From assembly GCA_902546975.1 (NCBI GenBank), contig CACCLU010000001.1, forward strand, positions 186,001 to 250,000: a stretch of 64,000 nucleotides of DNA, given 5' to 3'. This stretch comes from an uncultured Alphaproteobacteria bacterium. GTDB lineage: Bacteria; Pseudomonadota; Alphaproteobacteria; HIMB59. The translations under genes were made by a program, and so were the position numbers. The notes under the pieces were generated by a model, which worked only from the letters and a program-made list of their open reading frames with translations, made no database searches and was not told the DNA's origin. Below, one piece after another: positions 34,833 through 44,387 of the stretch. Numbering within the stretch: position 1 is the first letter of the stretch; every line of letters starts with the position of its first letter.

Positions 34833-35555
34833 TTAGTAATCTTGTTTTGTTGGTGTCACTACCACTTCTTGCATGATTACATTTTGTGGCATTTCATATG
34901 CAAAAAGTATCATTTTTGCAACATAATCTGGGGATATTCTTCCTCCAATTCTCTCGATATTTTTTTTATAAGCTTCTAAAGTGTTAGGGTCAGTAATTCC
35001 ATTTAAAACTTCTGCTTCAATATTTCCAGGTGACATTACTATCACTCTAACATTATGCGGTGACAGATAACCTCTAATACTCTCTGATATTGCATGAACA
35101 AAAAATTTTGTCCCACAATAGACGGTATGGTCTTCATAAATTTTTCTTCCTGCTATTGAACTCATATTAACAATAGTACCACCTTTTCGGGCTTTCATAT
35201 CGCTCATCACAGCATAAATTCCATTCATTACACCTTTCGTGTTAACGTCAATCATTTCATCCCATTCAGATGGATCTTGAGTTCCAATTTCTGCAAGTCT
35301 GGCCACACCAGCATTGTTAAAAATCATGTCAGTTGGTCCATACTCTTTTTCAGCCTCACGTATAGCAGCTATAAGCGCCTCTCTATCTCGAACATCTACT
35401 TTTCTACACATTGAGTCTTCTAATTTAAACGACTCCATTATATCCAGCCTTCTTGCTATCAATAAAGTAGGGTACCCTGCTTTTGAAAATGCTTTTGCAG
35501 TCGCTGCACCTATACCACTACTTGCACCAGTTATAACTGCTAAAGGTTTTTTCAT
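34833..35555 (-). CDS. Short-chain dehydrogenase/reductase (YdfG-like)
   Basis: A 240-aa Rossmann enzyme: VITGASSGIGAATAKAF (cofactor loop), NNAGVARL, MSSIAGRKIYEDHTVYCGTKFF with the catalytic Ser-Tyr-Lys set. The Arg after the second strand (ARRLD) suggests NADP. The second half ends with VVVTPTKQDY as in YdfG-type reductases of hydroxy acids or aldehydes. First gene after the hairpin that follows the binding-protein gene. Confidence 0.88.
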   Translation of the reverse strand: MKKPLAVITGASSGIGAATAKAFSKAGYPTLLIARRLDIMESFKLEDSMCRKVDVRDREALIAAIREAEKEYGPTDMIFNNAGVARLAEIGTQDPSEWDEMIDVNTKGVMNGIYAVMSDMKARKGGTIVNMSSIAGRKIYEDHTVYCGTKFFVHAISESIRGYLSPHNVRVIVMSPGNIEAEVLNGITDPNTLEAYKKNIERIGGRISPDYVAKMILFAYEMPQNVIMQEVVVTPTKQDY

Positions 35556-35574
35556 ATTTTATCTAACACATCAT

Positions 35575-35602
35575 AACTAGGGTGGTTAAAACCACCCTAG
35601 TT
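35575..35602 (-). terminator. Hairpin between binding-protein gene and downstream operon
   Basis: ACTAGGGTGG pairs with CCACCCTAGT over ten bases within 35575-35602. It lies just after the solute-binding protein stop (minus strand) and before the SDR start. On the minus strand it is not followed by a T run, so partial termination or 3'-end protection is likely. The plus-strand reading does have a T run, but no gene there needs it. Confidence 0.55.
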
Positions 35603-35613
35603 AATTTTTTTAA

Positions 35614-37134
35614 TTAAACCCCAACAGTTTTGTTGAAGTTTTTAGCAATAGTGTCTAAACAATCTTTTGCTGATCCGTATTCTCCAGCAAAATACCTACC
35701 AAGCTCAATAGGTATCATGTTGCTTGACATGTCAGCCCATTCAGGAAGATCTGGTTCTGACCCCATATCATTAAAGATAGCATCTCTAACAACATCTAGG
35801 TGACGAGTTGTACCGTTACCGCTTCTATTATTAGCTTTAACTCTCTCATCGTCATAAACAGCTGATCTAGTTGGACCAGTACCACCACCAAGTGCGGTGA
35901 TATAGACTTGTGTTTCATAGCTAGTTGCCCATTGAGCAAATAACCAAGCTGCATCTTTATTTTTTGAATATTTAGAAACAGCTAGTGAAGATCCACCTTG
36001 GTGTGCAACACCTGGAATTTCACCATAACCACAGTCACTTGTTGATCTTAAAGGACTCGCAGGAGCAGGGCAGGCTGCAGCCATCATTTTCCCTTGAACA
36101 TTTGACTCATCAGAGTCCCACCATGGGAAGAATTCACCCCATGAGATTGTTTGAGCAGAACCACCTTGAAGGATATCCTGTCCTTGACCATCCCATGTCC
36201 AACTTGTAACACCCGAAGGCATATACTCTTTAAGTTTTGTCCAGTAATCCATACCTGCTAAACCGTTTGCATCATTACCTGCAAAACTTCCATCAGGATT
36301 GGTAATTGAACCACCGAAAGCCCAAGCAAACATAGTCCAGTCACACTCTAAGCTGTAGTGACCAGATTTCATTTGACCATTAGTTCCGTATATTGGTCTT
36401 CCGTCTGGATTTAAATGACCAAGTTTTGCTGCCTGTATTACTTGAGCATTACTCATATACTGATCAAATGTTGTTGGAACACTTAGTCCAAGCTCTTTGT
36501 AAACATCATCTCTGTACATCATAATAAAGACAGGAATGTCATAAGGAACACCAACCATAGTGCCGTCGTACATGGAAATACCATCTACAAGTGGTCCTAG
36601 GAAATCATCAAAGTTATAATTAGGCATAGCTAATGTAGGATTTGCTGCATAAAGCTCACGAGGATCTTCTGCATCACCTCTAAAGGCTGCCATCCAACTT
36701 TGATCTAGGTAATAAGTGTCGTAAGTTCCTAATCCAGAGGCAACGTCTAAAGTTAGTTTTTGTAAAACTTGCTCTAAAGGTAAAACCTCAATGTTAACTT
36801 TAATACCTGTTACTTCCTCAAAGAAAGGTTTTAAAGTTGTATTTATCGCATTAGAAGGAGGAGTTGACTCAGTTGCCAAAGATACTGTTTGGCCTCTGAA
36901 AGGTGATGATACATCTTTTAACCAATCCATCATATCCCCTCTCCATTCTATTCCATGAGAACCAGCATGAGCTTGAGGAATAAATTTTCTGCTCATAGTT
37001 CCCATTGTGCCCAAGCAACCAGCTCCTAGGCCAAGCATACCGGCATTTTTAAGAAAATCTCTTCTCTTCATATTACCGTTTACGTACTTGCCTACAATGT
37101 TTGCAAGGTGCATTTTTCTATACATATCGCGCAT
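35614..37134 (-). CDS. Sugar ABC transporter solute-binding protein, Tat-type signal
   Basis: A 506-aa periplasmic CUT1-type binding protein. The start is fixed at ATG 37134 by GGAGGGA 6 nt upstream, although the frame runs further. Residues 23-29 are KRRDFLK, a twin-arginine motif, then a Gly-rich hydrophobic helix and a cleavage site near QAHAG. The mature part begins GQTVSLATESTPPSNA and has lobes typical of polyol/sugar binders (EVLPLEQVLQKLTLD, YLDQSWMAAF). The nature of the sugar is not visible. It is the first gene of the minus operon and divergent from the permeases. Confidence 0.9.
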   Translation of the reverse strand: MRDMYRKMHLANIVGKYVNGNMKRRDFLKNAGMLGLGAGCLGTMGTMSRKFIPQAHAGSHGIEWRGDMMDWLKDVSSPFRGQTVSLATESTPPSNAINTTLKPFFEEVTGIKVNIEVLPLEQVLQKLTLDVASGLGTYDTYYLDQSWMAAFRGDAEDPRELYAANPTLAMPNYNFDDFLGPLVDGISMYDGTMVGVPYDIPVFIMMYRDDVYKELGLSVPTTFDQYMSNAQVIQAAKLGHLNPDGRPIYGTNGQMKSGHYSLECDWTMFAWAFGGSITNPDGSFAGNDANGLAGMDYWTKLKEYMPSGVTSWTWDGQGQDILQGGSAQTISWGEFFPWWDSDESNVQGKMMAAACPAPASPLRSTSDCGYGEIPGVAHQGGSSLAVSKYSKNKDAAWLFAQWATSYETQVYITALGGGTGPTRSAVYDDERVKANNRSGNGTTRHLDVVRDAIFNDMGSEPDLPEWADMSSNMIPIELGRYFAGEYGSAKDCLDTIAKNFNKTVGV

Positions 37135-37326
37135 ATGATATCCCTCCGATATAAAATTTTTGCATAAACAATGTTTCTTAGCAAGAGGCTTAATATAGTT
37201 ATACACAAAATATTATTTTATTATGTTGACTTCTTTTAATAATCTTTAGTTTCATTAAGAATTTCTAATAGAAAAATAGAGGTATTTTAAAATAAACTCT
37301 TTGAAATTTAAGTGTATAGTCTCACT

Positions 37327-38220
37327 ATGGCCGCTCAAAAGTCTTATTCTTTGCCAAGTTTTATGAATTCTGACAGTTCTCTGCCTTGGCTTTTGCCATT
37401 GATCACTATGCTGATAGTATTTGCAATTATACCTTTCTTTTACAATATTTACCTAAGCTTTCATGAGTTTGTCCCAGCTAAAAGGGCTCTACTTTTTGTG
37501 GGATGGGATAATTGGATAAGGCTATTCACTGATGGAGTGTTCTGGGGATCCTTAAAAGTGTCCTTATATTACACATTTATGTGTTTATTGATTCAACTAG
37601 TTTTGGGCATGGGAATTGCTCTACTAATTGACTCCGACGATCCTGGATTTGGAATTATAAGATCTATTTTAACTCTTACTTTAGTCATACCTCCAGCAAT
37701 TGCTGGCATGATATTCTTAATAATGGAGGATGCTAATTATGGTTTAATACCATGGCTCTTGAAATCAGTTGGGCTTATAGGTCCTGAGGATACAATTTTA
37801 GCAGATCCAACACTAGCCCTGTGGGGTGTAATGATAGTTGATATTTGGCAATGGACTCCCTTTATGGTTTTAATCTTAGTTGCTGGTTTAAGATCTTTAC
37901 CAAGTGAACCTTTTGAGTCAGCTGTCATAGATGGCGCAAGACCTTTTCAAGTGTTTAGAAGATTAACATTACCAATGCTTCACAAAGTTATTGCTGTAGC
38001 AATTTTGATAAGAGGAATAGATCTATGGAGGATGGTAGATTATGTATTTGTTTTAACATCAGGTGGGCCAGGTACAGCCACTTACACTTTAAGTTTATAT
38101 TCGTGGCAAAGGTTTACTTTTGTTCAATGGGGTTACGGAGCAACGATTAGTTTATTTTCTTTAATTGTTATTTTAATAGTTGGAAATGCATTTATTCATT
38201 TCGCAAAAGTAAAATGGTGA
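37327..38220 (+). CDS. Sugar ABC transporter permease (MalF type)
   Basis: An inner-membrane subunit of about 297 aa from the ATG at 37327 (a GTG at 37312 is the alternative). Six helices; the EAA loop that contacts the ATPase is ESAVIDGARPFQVFRRLTLP (near residue 198). N-terminal helix starts at LPWLLPLITMLIVF. It is the first of three permease genes and is followed by 4 nt. About 190 bp separate its start from the divergent binding-protein start; that region is AT-rich and must hold both promoters. Confidence 0.93.
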   Translation: MAAQKSYSLPSFMNSDSSLPWLLPLITMLIVFAIIPFFYNIYLSFHEFVPAKRALLFVGWDNWIRLFTDGVFWGSLKVSLYYTFMCLLIQLVLGMGIALLIDSDDPGFGIIRSILTLTLVIPPAIAGMIFLIMEDANYGLIPWLLKSVGLIGPEDTILADPTLALWGVMIVDIWQWTPFMVLILVAGLRSLPSEPFESAVIDGARPFQVFRRLTLPMLHKVIAVAILIRGIDLWRMVDYVFVLTSGGPGTATYTLSLYSWQRFTFVQWGYGATISLFSLIVILIVGNAFIHFAKVKW

Positions 38221-38224
38221 GGAA

Positions 38225-39091
38225 TTGAATAAAGTATTTAAACAAGTATTAGGTTGGTTTATTGCTGCGATATTTTTCTTTCCTATATATTTCTGGATTA
38301 CCGTATCTATTAAAAAGGATAAAGATATTTTTGCTCTACCTCCGAAATTATTTGATTTTGAAGTATCATTCGCTGCTTATGAAGAGGTGTTTGGTATTTC
38401 TCGCTTTCTCTACGTAGAGGATATGGGTGCTGTTCGACCTGGTGGTGGAGATTTTTATATGATGCCAAATCTTGTGGATAGCATCATTATTGCTTTAGGC
38501 TCTACAGGTATAGCAATGCTTATATCTATACTAGCAGCGTATTCTCTCTCAAGATTACCTATAAGGGGTCAACAGCATTTTATGGGATGGATTTTATCAA
38601 CAAGAATGATGCCCCCAGTTGCAGTAGCAATACCAATGTTTTTTATATACAAAAATATAGGCTTAATGGATACGCATCTAGGTATCATTATCATTCACGC
38701 GTTAATGAATCTCCCACTTGCTGTTTTATTGATGAAAAGCTTTTTTGATGACATTCCAAAGGACATAGATGAAGCTGCGTTACTAGATGGGGCTACTAGA
38801 TTTTTTGTATTTTGGAGATTAGTAGTTCCTCTAGCCATAGGTGGGATAGCGGCAACTGCTGTGCTTTGTTTTATATTTAGTTGGACAGAATTTATCTTTG
38901 TTCTAATGCTTACACAAACGGGTCTAAAAACAATACCTGTGGTTTCTACATCTTTTGTTACTTCTACTGGAACTGCATGGGATAACATGGCTGCATTAGG
39001 CACAGCCGCTATTATACCGGCATTTATTTTTATACTTTTAGTTCAAAGACATTTAGTAAGAGGACTGACTTTAGGCTCAGTAAAACAATAA
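38225..39091 (+). CDS. Sugar ABC transporter permease (MalG type), copy 1
   Basis: A 288-aa permease with TTG start right after AGGAA. Six helices; the EAA loop is DEAALLDGATRFFVFWRLVVP (near 178). The N-terminal periplasmic loop carries PPKLFDFEVSFAAYEEVFG and a Gly-rich insert (residues about 67-77). The C-terminus RHLVRGLTLGSVKQ is usual for MalG-type proteins. Paralogue of the next gene. Confidence 0.93.
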   Translation: MNKVFKQVLGWFIAAIFFFPIYFWITVSIKKDKDIFALPPKLFDFEVSFAAYEEVFGISRFLYVEDMGAVRPGGGDFYMMPNLVDSIIIALGSTGIAMLISILAAYSLSRLPIRGQQHFMGWILSTRMMPPVAVAIPMFFIYKNIGLMDTHLGIIIIHALMNLPLAVLLMKSFFDDIPKDIDEAALLDGATRFFVFWRLVVPLAIGGIAATAVLCFIFSWTEFIFVLMLTQTGLKTIPVVSTSFVTSTGTAWDNMAALGTAAIIPAFIFILLVQRHLVRGLTLGSVKQ

Positions 39092-39097
39092 GGTAGT

Positions 39098-39931
39098 TTG
39101 ATTAGAAAAATTCTAGCATTCTCTATTGCTTTAATTTTTATATTTCCAATATTTTTTTTAATTACATCCTCTTTTAAAAATAATATTGATCTTTTTTCAT
39201 TACCACCAAAATTATTCCTATTTGATATTGACTTTTCAGCGTATGAGAGAGTTTTTGGTTTTTCAAAATTACTAAAATTTGATCCTTCTTACAGTGAGTT
39301 ATATTTAACATCAAGAATATTAGATAGTTTGATTGTAGGAATTGGATCTTCATCCCTAACATTGATAATTGGAATTTATGCTGGTTACTATATTTCTAGA
39401 GCTAATTTCAAATATAAAAATTTATTAATTATGTCAATTCTTAGTGCAAGAATGATGCCATTAATATCAATTGCCATTCCACTATATTTTGTTTACGAAA
39501 AAATTAATCTCCTTGATACATATGTTGGTTTAATATTAATACATACATTTATAAATCTACCCCTAGCAGTTCTTTTATTAAAAAGTTTTTTTGACGAAGT
39601 ACCAAAACAAATTGATGAAAATGCTTTTATAGATGGTGCTAGTAAAATTAAAATTCTTCATAAATTAATTATACCATGTGCAAAAGGTGGGATAGCTGTC
39701 ACATTTATTTTATCTATAATATTCAGCTGGACAGAATTTATTTGCGCATTAATGATTGGGCAAATGAAAATTAAGACTATTCCGATTCAAGCCTCAATAA
39801 TGAAAACTATACCTAGTTGGGATATGATGGCTGCTTTTACAACAATCTCAATAATCCCACTATTTATTATGATTTTAATGGTTAGAAAACACTTTGTCAG
39901 GGGGTTGACTCTAGGAACTGTTAAAGAATAG
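39098..39931 (+). CDS. Sugar ABC transporter permease (MalG type), copy 2
   Basis: A 277-aa paralogue of the preceding permease, TTG start 6 nt after it. The two align from end to end (for example PPKLFLFDIDFSAYERVFGF and the end RKHFVRGLTLGTVKE), but this copy lacks the Gly-rich insert, has diverged substantially and its EAA loop begins DENAFIDGASKIKILHKL, with the first Ala replaced by Asn. Two MalG-type partners for one MalF suggest alternative complexes. Confidence 0.9.
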   Translation: MIRKILAFSIALIFIFPIFFLITSSFKNNIDLFSLPPKLFLFDIDFSAYERVFGFSKLLKFDPSYSELYLTSRILDSLIVGIGSSSLTLIIGIYAGYYISRANFKYKNLLIMSILSARMMPLISIAIPLYFVYEKINLLDTYVGLILIHTFINLPLAVLLLKSFFDEVPKQIDENAFIDGASKIKILHKLIIPCAKGGIAVTFILSIIFSWTEFICALMIGQMKIKTIPIQASIMKTIPSWDMMAAFTTISIIPLFIMILMVRKHFVRGLTLGTVKE

Positions 39932-39954
39932 TTTCTTAATACTTTATGAATTTC

Positions 39955-39981
39955 AAAGAAATGAAAAAAGTTTCATTCTTT
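39955..39981. terminator. AT-rich hairpin between converging permease and rpiB-type genes
   Basis: ATGAAA (39961-39966) pairs with TTTCAT (39971-39976), and after a one-base bulge AAAGA (39955-39959) pairs with TCTTT (39977-39981). It lies in the 114-nt convergent gap and could end both transcripts; all-A/T stems make it a weak call. Confidence 0.35.
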
Positions 39982-40045
39982 ATCCTTACCTTGAAAAGAT
40001 TTTAAAATTTTATTAAATAAAACTTTTGTAATTTTAAACTAAAAA

Positions 40046-40489
40046 CTAGCTATCTAACTGATTAATTTTATCAACTTTTTTTCCAGATCTCTCAGACTGA
40101 AAATTATTTTTCAACCAAATATCTGTATACATAATTGCATTGGGAGCACCTGTAATCAAAGCACCAAAGGTAATAATTTGAGCATTGTTACTTGCAATAG
40201 ATCTCTCTGCGGTGTATGCATCGTTCACACAAACCGCCCTCACACCTGAAAATTTATTAGCGACAATAGCCATTCCAGCACCAGTTCCACAAACTAGAAT
40301 TCCCCTCTCAAATTCACTATCTTGTACCTTTTTAGCTAATGTTTTACCAACGTCTGGATAATCTACTTGTGAGTCATCAGTGACCCCTACATCCATAACT
40401 TCAATACCTCTAGACTCTAGATGCTCTTTGATTTCATCTTTAAGATTTTTTCCTAAATGGTCTGCACCAATAACAATTTTTTTGAGCAT
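40046..40489 (-). CDS. rpiB: RpiB/LacAB-family sugar-phosphate isomerase
   Basis: A 147-aa isomerase that interconverts aldose and ketose phosphates. It starts VIGADHLGKNLKDEI, has the catalytic Cys in GILVCGTGAGMAIVANK (near 64), and SNNAQIITFGA (near 100). RpiB proteins act on ribose-5-phosphate, but members in polyol operons (for example EryI) serve tetrose phosphates. Its place as the last gene of a kinase/aldolase operon makes a dedicated substrate likely. Symbol is for the family, not the proven substrate. Confidence 0.87.
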   Translation of the reverse strand: MLKKIVIGADHLGKNLKDEIKEHLESRGIEVMDVGVTDDSQVDYPDVGKTLAKKVQDSEFERGILVCGTGAGMAIVANKFSGVRAVCVNDAYTAERSIASNNAQIITFGALITGAPNAIMYTDIWLKNNFQSERSGKKVDKINQLDS

Positions 40490-40495
40490 AATTAA

Positions 40496-41503
40496 TTATA
40501 TATTTAAATCATTCCAAGGTATATGCAGTTTTTCGTTTTGACAGATACATCTCACTAAACTATCCAAAATTGGAAGTTTGTTTTGTTTTACCAGTTTGTT
40601 AAATAGATGGTCTAATTCTCTAATGGTTTGTGCTCCTTCGACAGTTTCATCTTTTAATTCCTTAGACATGATGTCCTCATATGTTCTGTTCTTTGCTAAT
40701 AAATTACCTAAAAGACCGTTTCTTCCAGTTCCTGAAGTAACATGTAAGTCTCCAATCCCAGATAGCCCAAATACTGTTTCTTGAAGACCGCCTATTAATT
40801 TTACAAAATGGCTCATCTCATTAACACAGTGTGAAAATAATGCAGACTCAGGATTAAAGATTTTTTCTTCATTGGAGAAATACGTTTGTGAATAACCAAC
40901 AGCAATTGCGTATATGTTCTTGAGAGCTGCGCAAAGCTCTGAGCCTAATAAGTCAGTCTGTACATTTACTACATAATAATCATTTTTGAATATATTGGAT
41001 AAATTCTTAGCAATATCTAGATCAGGATTTACAAAACATATATTTGTTAAATTTTTTTTTGCTAGCTCAACTGCTTTACAAGGGCCAGTAACAGCGGTTA
41101 AAGTGAAATCTTGATTAATTTGTTTTTTAATTTTATTTGGGAAAATATCTAACTCTTCTTTTTCGTTAATATACAGACCTTTAGTAACGATAAGAAGGTG
41201 TTTATTCGTAATATTAAAATTTTCAATGAAGTCAATGAACCAATCAACACCTGATGAACTAATTCCAACGACAATGACTTCAGATTCATTAATGTCCTCT
41301 TGAGACATTTCATTAAATCGGATTGCTGACGTATTTGTTAATTTAATACCGAGTTTTGGGTGAGAAGAGTTTTTATTAATTGAGTTAATTATGTCCTCAT
41401 CAAAATTAGTTCCAACGAGTTTTGCTTCGTGACCGTTTGAAACTGCAGGAACAGTAATAGCTGTTCCCATAACGCCCGCACCTATAGATAATATTTTTGA
41501 CAT
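40496..41503 (-). CDS. GpsA-like NAD(P)-dependent glycerol-3-phosphate dehydrogenase
   Basis: A 335-aa protein with the Rossmann loop IGAGVMGTAITVPA, the substrate segment TGPCKAVELAKKN (in true GpsA usually SGPSFA), the catalytic Lys in CAALKNIYAIAVG (near 190), and the helix LSGIGDLHVTSGTGRNGLLG. The changed substrate motif suggests that the native substrate may not be glycerol-3-phosphate. It overlaps the SDR stop (TAATG) and precedes rpiB by 6 nt. Confidence 0.82.
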   Translation of the reverse strand: MSKILSIGAGVMGTAITVPAVSNGHEAKLVGTNFDEDIINSINKNSSHPKLGIKLTNTSAIRFNEMSQEDINESEVIVVGISSSGVDWFIDFIENFNITNKHLLIVTKGLYINEKEELDIFPNKIKKQINQDFTLTAVTGPCKAVELAKKNLTNICFVNPDLDIAKNLSNIFKNDYYVVNVQTDLLGSELCAALKNIYAIAVGYSQTYFSNEEKIFNPESALFSHCVNEMSHFVKLIGGLQETVFGLSGIGDLHVTSGTGRNGLLGNLLAKNRTYEDIMSKELKDETVEGAQTIRELDHLFNKLVKQNKLPILDSLVRCICQNEKLHIPWNDLNI

Positions 41504-42273
41504 TATGAAATGAATTGGCCTCCGTTTACCTCAAGTATTTGTCCTGTTATATAGCCACTCATTGTCTGTGAGGATAAAAAAATTATTGGCCCAACGCAGT
41601 CCTCTGCCGTACCAAGTCTTTTCATTGGTATTTTTAATCTTGTGGCTTCTAATTTTTCTGGTGAAGAATATTGTTCATGAAACTTTGTGGTAATTGTGCC
41701 AGGTGAAATAGCGTTTATTCTTATATTGTAGGGTGATAATTCTGAAACAAGCGATCTAGTAATTCCTGAAACAAAAGCTTTAGACGCAGCATATACACTC
41801 GACCCCGCACTGCCTCCTGTTCTTGCACTGATAGTTGATACGTTAATAATATTTCCATAATTCTGTTTTTTGAAAATTGTGCACGCACTTTTTGTAGCAA
41901 AATATGCTGATTTGGCATTGAGATCAAAAATTTTTAAAAAATCTTTTTCACTGATTGTTTCTAATTGATATCTTCCTACCATTGTTCCAGCATTATTAAC
42001 TAATATATCTAGACCATTTAAATAATTTATAGAGTTGTTCATAAAGTTATCTACTTGAGATAAATTTGTAAAATCAGATTTAAATATTTTAAAATTTTTG
42101 CTTTGAGATTTAGTTTTTATTCTAGCCTCAAGATCAGCAATTGATTTGTTACCATGAAAAATTACGTTAGCCCCCAAGTTTAAAAATTCTACGCCTGTCT
42201 CAAAACCTATACCCGTGCTTGAACCCGTAACAATAATCTTTTTGTTCTTAAATTCACTAAAATCTAAAGTCAT
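41503..42273 (-). CDS. Short-chain dehydrogenase/reductase (FabG-like)
   Basis: A 256-aa SDR: IVTGSSTGIGFETGVEF, NNAGTMVGRY, VSTISARTGG with Tyr-Lys in YAASKAFVSGI, and the closing YITGQILEVNGG. Classical SDR of the kind that oxidises polyols or reduces keto-sugars. It overlaps the HAD gene by 4 nt and GpsA-like gene by 1 nt. Not close in sequence to the SDR at 34833. Confidence 0.88.
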   Translation of the reverse strand: MTLDFSEFKNKKIIVTGSSTGIGFETGVEFLNLGANVIFHGNKSIADLEARIKTKSQSKNFKIFKSDFTNLSQVDNFMNNSINYLNGLDILVNNAGTMVGRYQLETISEKDFLKIFDLNAKSAYFATKSACTIFKKQNYGNIINVSTISARTGGSAGSSVYAASKAFVSGITRSLVSELSPYNIRINAISPGTITTKFHEQYSSPEKLEATRLKIPMKRLGTAEDCVGPIIFLSSQTMSGYITGQILEVNGGQFIS

Positions 42274-43118
42274 TTAAGTTTATCCATTATGTAGTCCGGC
42301 TTTCCAGTGATTTGGAAATCTGATTTTATATTATCAATTATATCGTTCGTTGGTATATTTTGCATAAATTCTTCTTTATGAATTCCAGAGGTGATCAATA
42401 ATGAGTCTATACCAAAGCTATTGGCGCCTGCAATATCATTAAATAGAGAGTCCCCTATCATCAAAGTTTTTGATTTGTTACTATTGGATAACTCTTGAAC
42501 ATAATGAAAGATTTCAATATTTGGTTTACCAATTATAAATGCTTGTCCACCCATTTTTTTGTACTTAACTGCAAGGTCTCCTGTTGAGGGATGAATATTT
42601 TCTCCAGAAACACCAAAAATATCAGGATTTGAGCACACTAGAGGTAACTTCATTTCTATAGCACTTGTATAAATTTCCTTAATTAAATGAGTTTTTTTAA
42701 GACCAGTAGTAGAGGTTAATAAAAGAAAATTAGTATTTTCTAAAGAATTCGTCTTTTCAAATGTTGTGTTTTGTAATAAGGGGTAATCTGTTCCAACCAC
42801 AAAATATTTATTTCCAATATTTTCAAAGGGACTCTTTTTAGATTTTAGATATTCTAAGCATACATCTCCTGATGTGATTAAATGAGATTTTAAAATATTT
42901 TTTGCGCCCATTTTTATCAAACGGTCAGTATTGTCTGAAGATTTTTTTCCTGAGTTACTAATTATATAAATTTTTTTATTAAGTGACTGTAAATATGAAA
43001 AGACTTGTTCTGCTTCATTAAAAATATTTATTCCATCATGAATAACCCCCCATTGATCAAAATAATAAGTATCGTAATGTTCTGAAATTTCTTTAAGAGA
43101 TAATAATTTTTTTACCAT
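42270..43118 (-). CDS. HAD class IIA phosphatase (TIGR01459-like)
   Basis: A 282-aa NagD-type hydrolase. Motif I is FDQWGVIHDG (residues 20-29), in which the second Asp of DxD is replaced by Trp as often seen in this subfamily. Motif II is ISNSGKKSSD, followed by the class IIA cap (about 80-190), the Lys in FIIGKPNIEIF, and GDSLFNDIAGAN (motif IV). It likely removes phosphate from a sugar or glycerol phosphate. Abuts the kinase stop. Confidence 0.83.
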   Translation of the reverse strand: MVKKLLSLKEISEHYDTYYFDQWGVIHDGINIFNEAEQVFSYLQSLNKKIYIISNSGKKSSDNTDRLIKMGAKNILKSHLITSGDVCLEYLKSKKSPFENIGNKYFVVGTDYPLLQNTTFEKTNSLENTNFLLLTSTTGLKKTHLIKEIYTSAIEMKLPLVCSNPDIFGVSGENIHPSTGDLAVKYKKMGGQAFIIGKPNIEIFHYVQELSNSNKSKTLMIGDSLFNDIAGANSFGIDSLLITSGIHKEEFMQNIPTNDIIDNIKSDFQITGKPDYIMDKLK

Positions 43119-44387
43119 TTAAAAAATATTACCTAACGCTAAAAGAGCAGATCCAAAAGAAGCATCATTTGATAAAGGCTTATTTAGCTTCACACCCAGT
43201 ATTTTTTTCCTAATTTCATTCCACTTTAAATTTTTTCCTCCACCTCCTATTGTGAAAATAGTTTTAGGATATTTACCACCAATCTCTAATATCTTTTCGT
43301 AGCTCAATTTTTCAACATTAGTGATACCCTCAAGCACAGCCTGAAAAAATTTTATCTCAGAATTAGGACGAGGTTCTAAAATTGGTAATTTGTTAGGATT
43401 ATTAAAAGGAAATCTTTCACCTTTTTGTGCCAGAGGATAGTAATTTAAATTCAATAAATTATTTGGGTCTATGTCTTTTGATAATTCCTCTATTCTATCT
43501 GAAAATAGTTCTTTTAGTATTTTTCCTCCAACATTGGAAGCTCCCCCAGCTAGCCAATTTTCGCCCAAACGATGACTGTAGATCCCAAATTCCTTATTAT
43601 AAATTGGCTTATTTGAAATAGCTTTTACAACCAGAGTTGTGCCAATTGAGGATACTGCTTCTCCAATATTTTTGGCTCCAGTCGCTAAAAATGCTGCGAT
43701 GCTATCAGTAGTGCCTGCTATAACCTTGGTTTTGTTACTAAAACCTAAATCAATAAGTTCGGTGTTTCTTAATTCGCCTATAGACTGTCCTGGTATTTTT
43801 ATATCTGGTAGGCTATTCATCTCAATAGGTAACTTATCAAACCATTTTGGCCAGGATCTTTCGATACAATCATAACCTAGTTTAAGAGCATTATTTTCAT
43901 CTGAATACATATAATCATCAATTATTTTACAAGCTATCCAATCTGCTTGATGAAGTATCCTGTATTTTTCTTTTTTAAGTTTGTTGATTAGTGATAATGC
44001 CCTTACTAATGCATTAGTAGAAGTGGATACAATTGGATGGTTATCAGATATACTCTCAACTAACTTAGACTCTTTTACAGCTGAAGCATCATTATACATT
44101 AAAGCATTATCCAAAGGGTTACCATAATGATCGGTTATAAGTATTGTACCGGATGTTCCATCGATTGATAATCTTTCAATTTTGTTTAATTCTATTTTAG
44201 TTTTTAAATATGTAAGATTTTTGATTAATGCATTCCACCATAAACTTGGATTTTGATAAACCAATGACCCCTTACTTATTGGGTCGTCAATAGAAACTGA
44301 AAAATTAATTAATTCTTTTTTATTTTTATCAATTATAGAAGTTCTGACACCAGTCGTACCAAAGTCAATTCCTAAATAAAATGACAT
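43119..44387 (-). CDS. FGGY-family carbohydrate kinase (short form)
   Basis: A 422-aa sugar kinase opening with YLGIDFGTTGVRTSIID. GTSGTILITDHYGNP and AGTTDSIAAFLATGA follow, and the closing adenosine motif is FTIGGGGKNLKWNEI (near 377). It is some 70-80 residues shorter than typical xylulokinases, mainly in the linker and C-terminus. Substrate unknown; neighbours suggest a ketose whose 1-phosphate is split by the adjacent aldolases. Its start overlaps the aldolase stop (TAATG). Confidence 0.86.
   Translation of the reverse strand: MSFYLGIDFGTTGVRTSIIDKNKKELINFSVSIDDPISKGSLVYQNPSLWWNALIKNLTYLKTKIELNKIERLSIDGTSGTILITDHYGNPLDNALMYNDASAVKESKLVESISDNHPIVSTSTNALVRALSLINKLKKEKYRILHQADWIACKIIDDYMYSDENNALKLGYDCIERSWPKWFDKLPIEMNSLPDIKIPGQSIGELRNTELIDLGFSNKTKVIAGTTDSIAAFLATGAKNIGEAVSSIGTTLVVKAISNKPIYNKEFGIYSHRLGENWLAGGASNVGGKILKELFSDRIEELSKDIDPNNLLNLNYYPLAQKGERFPFNNPNKLPILEPRPNSEIKFFQAVLEGITNVEKLSYEKILEIGGKYPKTIFTIGGGGKNLKWNEIRKKILGVKLNKPLSNDASFGSALLALGNIF

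Noticed and set aside
40578-40784. Plus-strand frames opposite the GpsA-like, kinase and sucA genes
   Set aside because: They are shadows of strongly supported minus-strand genes and have no ribosome-binding sites or recognisable content.
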